A stretch of DNA of 10,955 nucleotides from Cyclostephanos tholiformis (lineage: Eukaryota > Bacillariophyta > Thalassiosirophyceae > Thalassiosirales > Thalassiosiraceae), in NCBI GenBank assembly GCA_036939975.1, contig JALLPB010001154.1, positions 1 to 10,955 of the forward strand. Reading direction: 5' to 3'. The translations under genes and the position numbers were made by a program. Position 1 is the stretch's first letter. Every line of letters starts with the position of its first letter. The notes under the pieces were generated by a model that was given only the letters and a program-made list of their open reading frames with translations, made no database searches and was not told the DNA's origin. Of this stretch, positions 8,161 through 10,955 are shown one piece after another.

Positions 8161-8337
8161 GTCTTTATTTTTTTCAGCTTTAATAATTGCGGTGAATCAT
8201 GTCAATGTCAGCAGCTTGCAGACTGCAACTTTTTGTGTCTTGCATGCTGCAAGTATGGAATCTTTATAAAAGCAAAACAGATGGTTGGCGATGCAGTAAG
8301 CAGATTTGTTCCTTTGATCCTGATACATTGATTGTTG

Positions 8338-9066
8338 CTACATAAGCCATTCTTTTGAGATACAGAAGGAGTTGTTGCTTGATGGTTGGGGAACTCTTAT
8401 GTAGTGTATATTCTTGATTCCATATCCTGAGATAACAAGCTCATATTCAGTACTAAATAAACAATTTATTTCTGTTAACAACACTACAATTGAATTTTGA
8501 ATAGATGGATCAGTTGGACCAAACCAATCATTGTCTAGGCCAAGGGCTTGACAAAGATGGGGATACAACTGACCCACTTCATCTTTGTCATCAGGCACAT
8601 TAGTTAACACACCAATATTGTTAAATTTGGGATTCCTCTTGGCCGGTGCTTGTGCTGATGACATTGTCATCATCACTGTCATCAGGATATTCTGCTGCTG
8701 CTGTGGAGGCAGAGGTGATGATGCTGCATCACTATCCTCACTGATTTCCTCCTCATTGTCAATAGAATATTGCCACAGATGCTGGCCCACTATTTGTTGA
8801 AACAATTGAATTGTTATATGCATTAAATTCAACCATGGAGGGATTGTTACAAATAATCACCCATCCGACCCATCTGCACCTCAATTTTGTTGGGTGATTG
8901 CTCTCCCAATTCTAACAACATAAAACTTCCTATGGTTTTCTTGAGACAGTGGCATCCCATAAATATAAGCATCCAGATCAATCTGCTTTTTCTCAAATTA
9001 AATTGCAATATTGTAATGTGCAAAGTGATGACCCCCCAAGAATTCTTTCCATGTCATGGGCTTCAT
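8338..9066 (-). pseudogene. N-terminal part of decayed mobile-element protein
   Basis: ATG 9066 opens MKPMTWKEFLGGHHFAHYNI. It crosses a TAA (8998-9000) and continues IDLDAYIYGMPLSQENHRKF and YVVRIGRAITQQ. A frame change near 8890 moves coding-like sequence to another register (VGWVIICNNPSMVEFNAYNN), with TGA codons left behind in the first register at 8881-8883 and 8857-8859. A compensating change near 8765 returns it to the original register: DNEEEISEDSDAASS, a QQQQ run, then NPKFNNIGVLTNVPDDKDEV, WFGPTDPSIQNSIVVLLTEI and EYELVISGYGIKNIHYIRVP to the stop at 8338. Direction and order match the middle and C-terminal pieces, so all three probably derive from one long gene. Stops are TAA and TGA, with at least two indels: a pseudogene. 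Confidence 0.6.
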
Positions 9067-9565
9067 TTTGAAGCCATATCTACTATATGACATCAGGCTG
9101 GCAACAATGAGAAGCATCACAGTCATGTGGCTCCAAATGGGTCTCGCAAGAAGGTTAGAGATTTTGGGTCACAAAGCATACAAGATTTCTTGAGTTATGG
9201 GAAATTTCCATTGTCACAAAGCTGGATGCAGAGATTACGTTAGACATATTAACATAATGAGTCTGGAGGGGCATGTTTGGCATTTTTTCCCTGTAGAATT
9301 CTTGGTCAAACATTTTTCCCGCCAATTATCAGCAGATTTGCGCCACTTCAACACTCATCATATAATGAGGTTGAGGGAAAAATAGGTAAGAATAATATTT
9401 TCTTTTCTCTTTCTGTACTACTATGTAGCCTGTACCGGCTGCAATGCAGATGCACCTGGTACAAAGCTCACGACTTCCTACGTAGATTTTTTAGTACCAG
9501 TTCTTACGTAGAATAAATAGTTACAATAAAAAAAACAAGAAACACCCGATTTTTTGTACTAAAAA
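9067..9565. other. Spacer with no gene
   Basis: This is upstream of the decayed minus-strand gene and would hold its promoter or the element's end; no inverted end or duplication was found. TACGTAGA occurs twice, near 9480 and 9505. The plus frames here (9197-9385, 9277-9516) lack coding character. Confidence 0.45.
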
Positions 9566-9570
9566 GGGCA

Positions 9571-9616
9571 GTGCTCCTTTTGGAACACTCCGGGTGCAGT
9601 GTTCCAAAAGGAGCAC
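9571..9616. repeat. Perfect 19-bp hairpin
   Basis: GTGCTCCTTTTGGAACACT (9571-9589) and its exact reverse complement (9598-9616) are separated by an 8-nt loop, CCGGGTGC. The loop and right arm carry the 19-mer TCCGGGTGCAGTGTTCCAA, which recurs in the next hairpin. It is not followed by a T-run, and a eukaryotic setting argues against a terminator. Confidence 0.85.
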
Positions 9617-9631
9617 AAATTTAGGAATTAG

Positions 9632-9638
9632 TATATAA
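9632..9638 (+). promoter_or_regulatory. Possible TATA box
   Basis: TATATAAG lies between the two hairpins, 118 bp upstream of the first in-frame ATG (9756) and 262 bp upstream of the preferred ATG (9900). The position is compatible with a promoter for the plus-strand gene, but this short motif is common in AT-rich DNA. Confidence 0.25.
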
Positions 9639-9661
9639 GCCACAAATTCCTGCGTGCAAAG

Positions 9662-9709
9662 GAGCATTCCGGGTGCAGTGTTCCAAGGAACACTGCACCT
9701 GGAGTGCTC
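9662..9709. repeat. 23-bp near-perfect palindrome
   Basis: Arms 9662-9684 and 9687-9709 pair at 21 of 23 positions around a 2-nt centre (AA). The left arm contains the second copy of TCCGGGTGCAGTGTTCCAA, here at 9668-9686 (first copy 9589-9607). The outer words GAGCATTCC and GAGCACTCC resemble the ends of the element at 743-2313 (GAGCATTCC, GGGCACTCC). Confidence 0.85.
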
Positions 9710-9899
9710 ATCGAACCACTTTTTTGCCTATTTTTGGCGGACATAAGTTACACAGATGTCCAATGCTGAGTGGATGTCATGCGCGCCAGCCAGCCACAGA
9801 CAAAAAACACTCCGAACAGCCAAAGTCACACGAAAGTTACTCTACTCTGTAAAAAACCGAAAAAAAATTCTCCCACAATTCTGCCGCTGCCTCTTGGCA

Positions 9900-10955
9900 A
9901 TGCCAACAAAGAAGTGGGGCAAAGCCAATAAAGCCGCTCTCTCCAGGCTAATCGAAGACGGGGATGTGGACATCTATGACATGTCCACCGCCAACATTGA
10001 CAGGGTTGGTGCAGCCCATTTTCCACCCCCCAAAAAAACTTCCGTCGCAACTTTTGCGACTTTGCTGCTTCTTTTGCTGTGGAGAAGGAATACAGCGGTG
10101 TGAGGAGGAGAAGAGAAGAAGGTGAGTCGTCGCATCTGTTTGATTGTTGCTTTTGAATCACTAACATTTGTTCAATCCTGCCACCCCCCCACTGCCCATC
10201 AATGACAGGTGACGAGGATGACGACGAAGACCATGACGTCGCCCCTGTCCCCGAAGACAACGACCACGAAGACAATGACCACAAAAACGACCACGAAGAC
10301 GACCACGAAGACAATGACCATGAAGACGGCCACGAAGACGACCACGAAGATGACCATGAAGACGACCATGAAGACAACCACGAAGACTACCACAACGACG
10401 ACCACGAAGACAACCCCCAAGTCCCCATGTCCACCAAGAAGCCCCCCGCCATAGCGAAAGCTGCATCCACAAAGCCCGCCGAGGTCGTGATCTCCCCCCC
10501 CGCAAAATAATCTTGCTGTATCACCTCGATACACAAGATGCAGCCATCGTCACTTATTACAGCTACGGGGGGGTAGATTACGCCAAGGTGGAGGTGCACG
10601 TGAATTTCCCTTGCCAAGAATGGGATGACGATCTTGTTCTCGCGAGGAATTAGTGCAGTGTGTTTCGACATGCGTTGATTTCAGGGAGTGATGGGGAGCA
10701 AGTTCTCCGAGTCCTCATTGCGCGTCATGGCCTTTGACAACACTGTCCAGGCTATGTACCGCAACAAGGTGACCCCCGACGCAGGGGGACAGTATTGGGG
10801 GGCCCCCCAAATGATCCACCTTTGCAAGAAGTGCACAGGGACCCCCGTAGCTTCAAGATGGAGGGGGCCTGCCAGTACAACACCCTGGCGCACTGCCGGG
10901 TGCAACTGGCGGTCCAGCGCATCTCAAGATCGGCGCCGACCCACAGCCGGGTCAT
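9900..10955 (+). CDS. Lineage-specific protein gene, partial and frame-disrupted
   Basis: ATG 9900 opens MPTKKWGKANKAALSRLIED, then VDIYDMSTANIDRV...HFPP; the same frame is open back to ATG 9756, so a 48-residue N-terminal extension is possible. After a one-base loss in the A7 run (10032-10038) it continues NFRRNFCDFAASFAVEKEYS and GVRRRREEG. This is a basic domain that resembles a family I remember as abundant in diatoms (unverified). Intron 10122-10208 leads to an Asp/Glu/His linker and a Pro/Lys segment. A second one-base loss at the C8 run (10494-10501) gives KIILLYHLDTQDAAIVTYYS. A candidate intron (10600-10684) leads to GSKFSESSLRVMAFDNTVQA and YWGAPQMIHLCKKCTGTPV. A third loss near 10842-10846 precedes FKMEGACQYNTLAHCRVQL. 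The gene leaves the window at 10955. Function is unknown. It is either a young pseudogene or an intact gene with assembly errors. Confidence 0.6.
10122..10208 (+). other. 87-bp GT-AG intron, phase 1
   Basis: Donor G|GTGAGT and acceptor ATGACAG|GT, with a branch-like CACTAAC at 10159-10165 and a pyrimidine tract CCACCCCCCC. The split codon rejoins as GGT (Gly) and connects RRRREE with GDEDDDED in frame. This is the strongest evidence that the window is eukaryotic nuclear DNA. Confidence 0.75.
10253..10413 (+). repeat. GACCACGAAGAC minisatellite encoding His/Glu/Asp repeats
   Basis: Irregular 9-15 bp units of GACCACGAAGAC type encode a run of HEDD/HEDN/HEDG. Codon synonyms vary (CAC/CAT, GAC/GAT), so the amino-acid pattern is better kept than the bases. 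It sits between the N-terminal basic domain and the later segment, as a flexible acidic linker. Dense His and Asp could bind divalent metal, but that is speculative. Confidence 0.75.
10600..10684 (+). other. Candidate 85-bp intron, phase 0
   Basis: Donor CAC|GTGAAT and acceptor TTGATTTCAG|GG would remove an in-frame TAG (10651-10653) and join the KVEVH frame to GVMGSKFSESS in phase 0. The length is close to the 87 bp of the first intron. Against it, the removed DNA itself reads VNFPCQEWDDDLVLARN, which looks coding. The alternative is an exon ending in a premature stop. Confidence 0.35.

Noticed and set aside
8089..8331. Plus-strand 80-residue Cys-rich frame (CGESCQCQQ...CLACCKYG)
   Set aside because: It lies antisense to the decayed element gene, has no signal peptide at its start, and its cysteines arise from a TGC/TGT-rich stretch. 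Not supported as a secreted peptide.
5114..9066. Stop-codon reassignment to explain in-frame stops
   Set aside because: The interrupting codons include both TAA and TGA, and frame changes also occur. Decay explains all of it.
10029..10040. Programmed -1 frameshift at the A7 run
   Set aside because: The codon phase (CCC AAA AAA ACT) does not match a canonical X XXY YYZ site, and two further one-base losses occur at other homopolymers, so a common cause is simpler.
10161..10534. Long minus-strand frames opposite the His/Glu/Asp repeat (Val/Phe- and Arg/Gly-rich)
   Set aside because: Repeats whose period is a multiple of three keep several frames open. The spliced plus-strand frame has the intron signals.

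Overview
The window reads as nuclear DNA of a eukaryote, most likely a diatom or another stramenopile. The best gene has a GT-AG intron of 87 bp. No stretch shows bacterial gene packing or ribosome binding sites. Two protein fragments look like gene families I remember from diatom genomes; that recollection could not be checked by a search. The DNA is AT-rich, gene-poor and dominated by mobile-element remains. I recognise no gene well enough to give a symbol, and I see no tRNA, rRNA or CRISPR array.

Layout. 1-732: no gene; a 28-bp unit is repeated three times at 317-400. 743-2313: a terminal-inverted-repeat element with a 9-10 bp target duplication, of Mutator-like form; its interior holds low-complexity GATGATGG sequence and a plausible captured exon at 1878-2054. 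2324-3000: no gene. About 3000-3700: ambiguous sequence. 3700-4844, minus strand: a broken Asp/Asn-rich gene beginning MGRGKK. Its reading frame is interrupted by a 214-bp element (4201-4414) with perfect 15-bp inverted ends and an 8-bp target duplication.

5114-9066, minus strand: three collinear pieces of one long, decayed coding region, probably a transposon-associated protein. They carry stops and frame changes and are split by about 1.4 kb (6175-7574) of foreign-looking DNA. That block has GTTRGCA motif clusters at both ends and a duplicated 135-174 bp unit in the middle.

9067-9899: no gene for the first 500 bp, then two strong hairpins (9571-9616 and 9662-9709) flanking a TATATAA. 9900-10955, plus strand: a partial gene of a lineage-specific family, with one clear intron, one candidate intron, a His/Glu/Asp repeat linker and three single-base frame losses, each in or beside a homopolymer run. 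It runs off the right edge.

The genes do not form a pathway. The window records successive insertions: elements landed in genes and in other elements, and the host or element genes then decayed.
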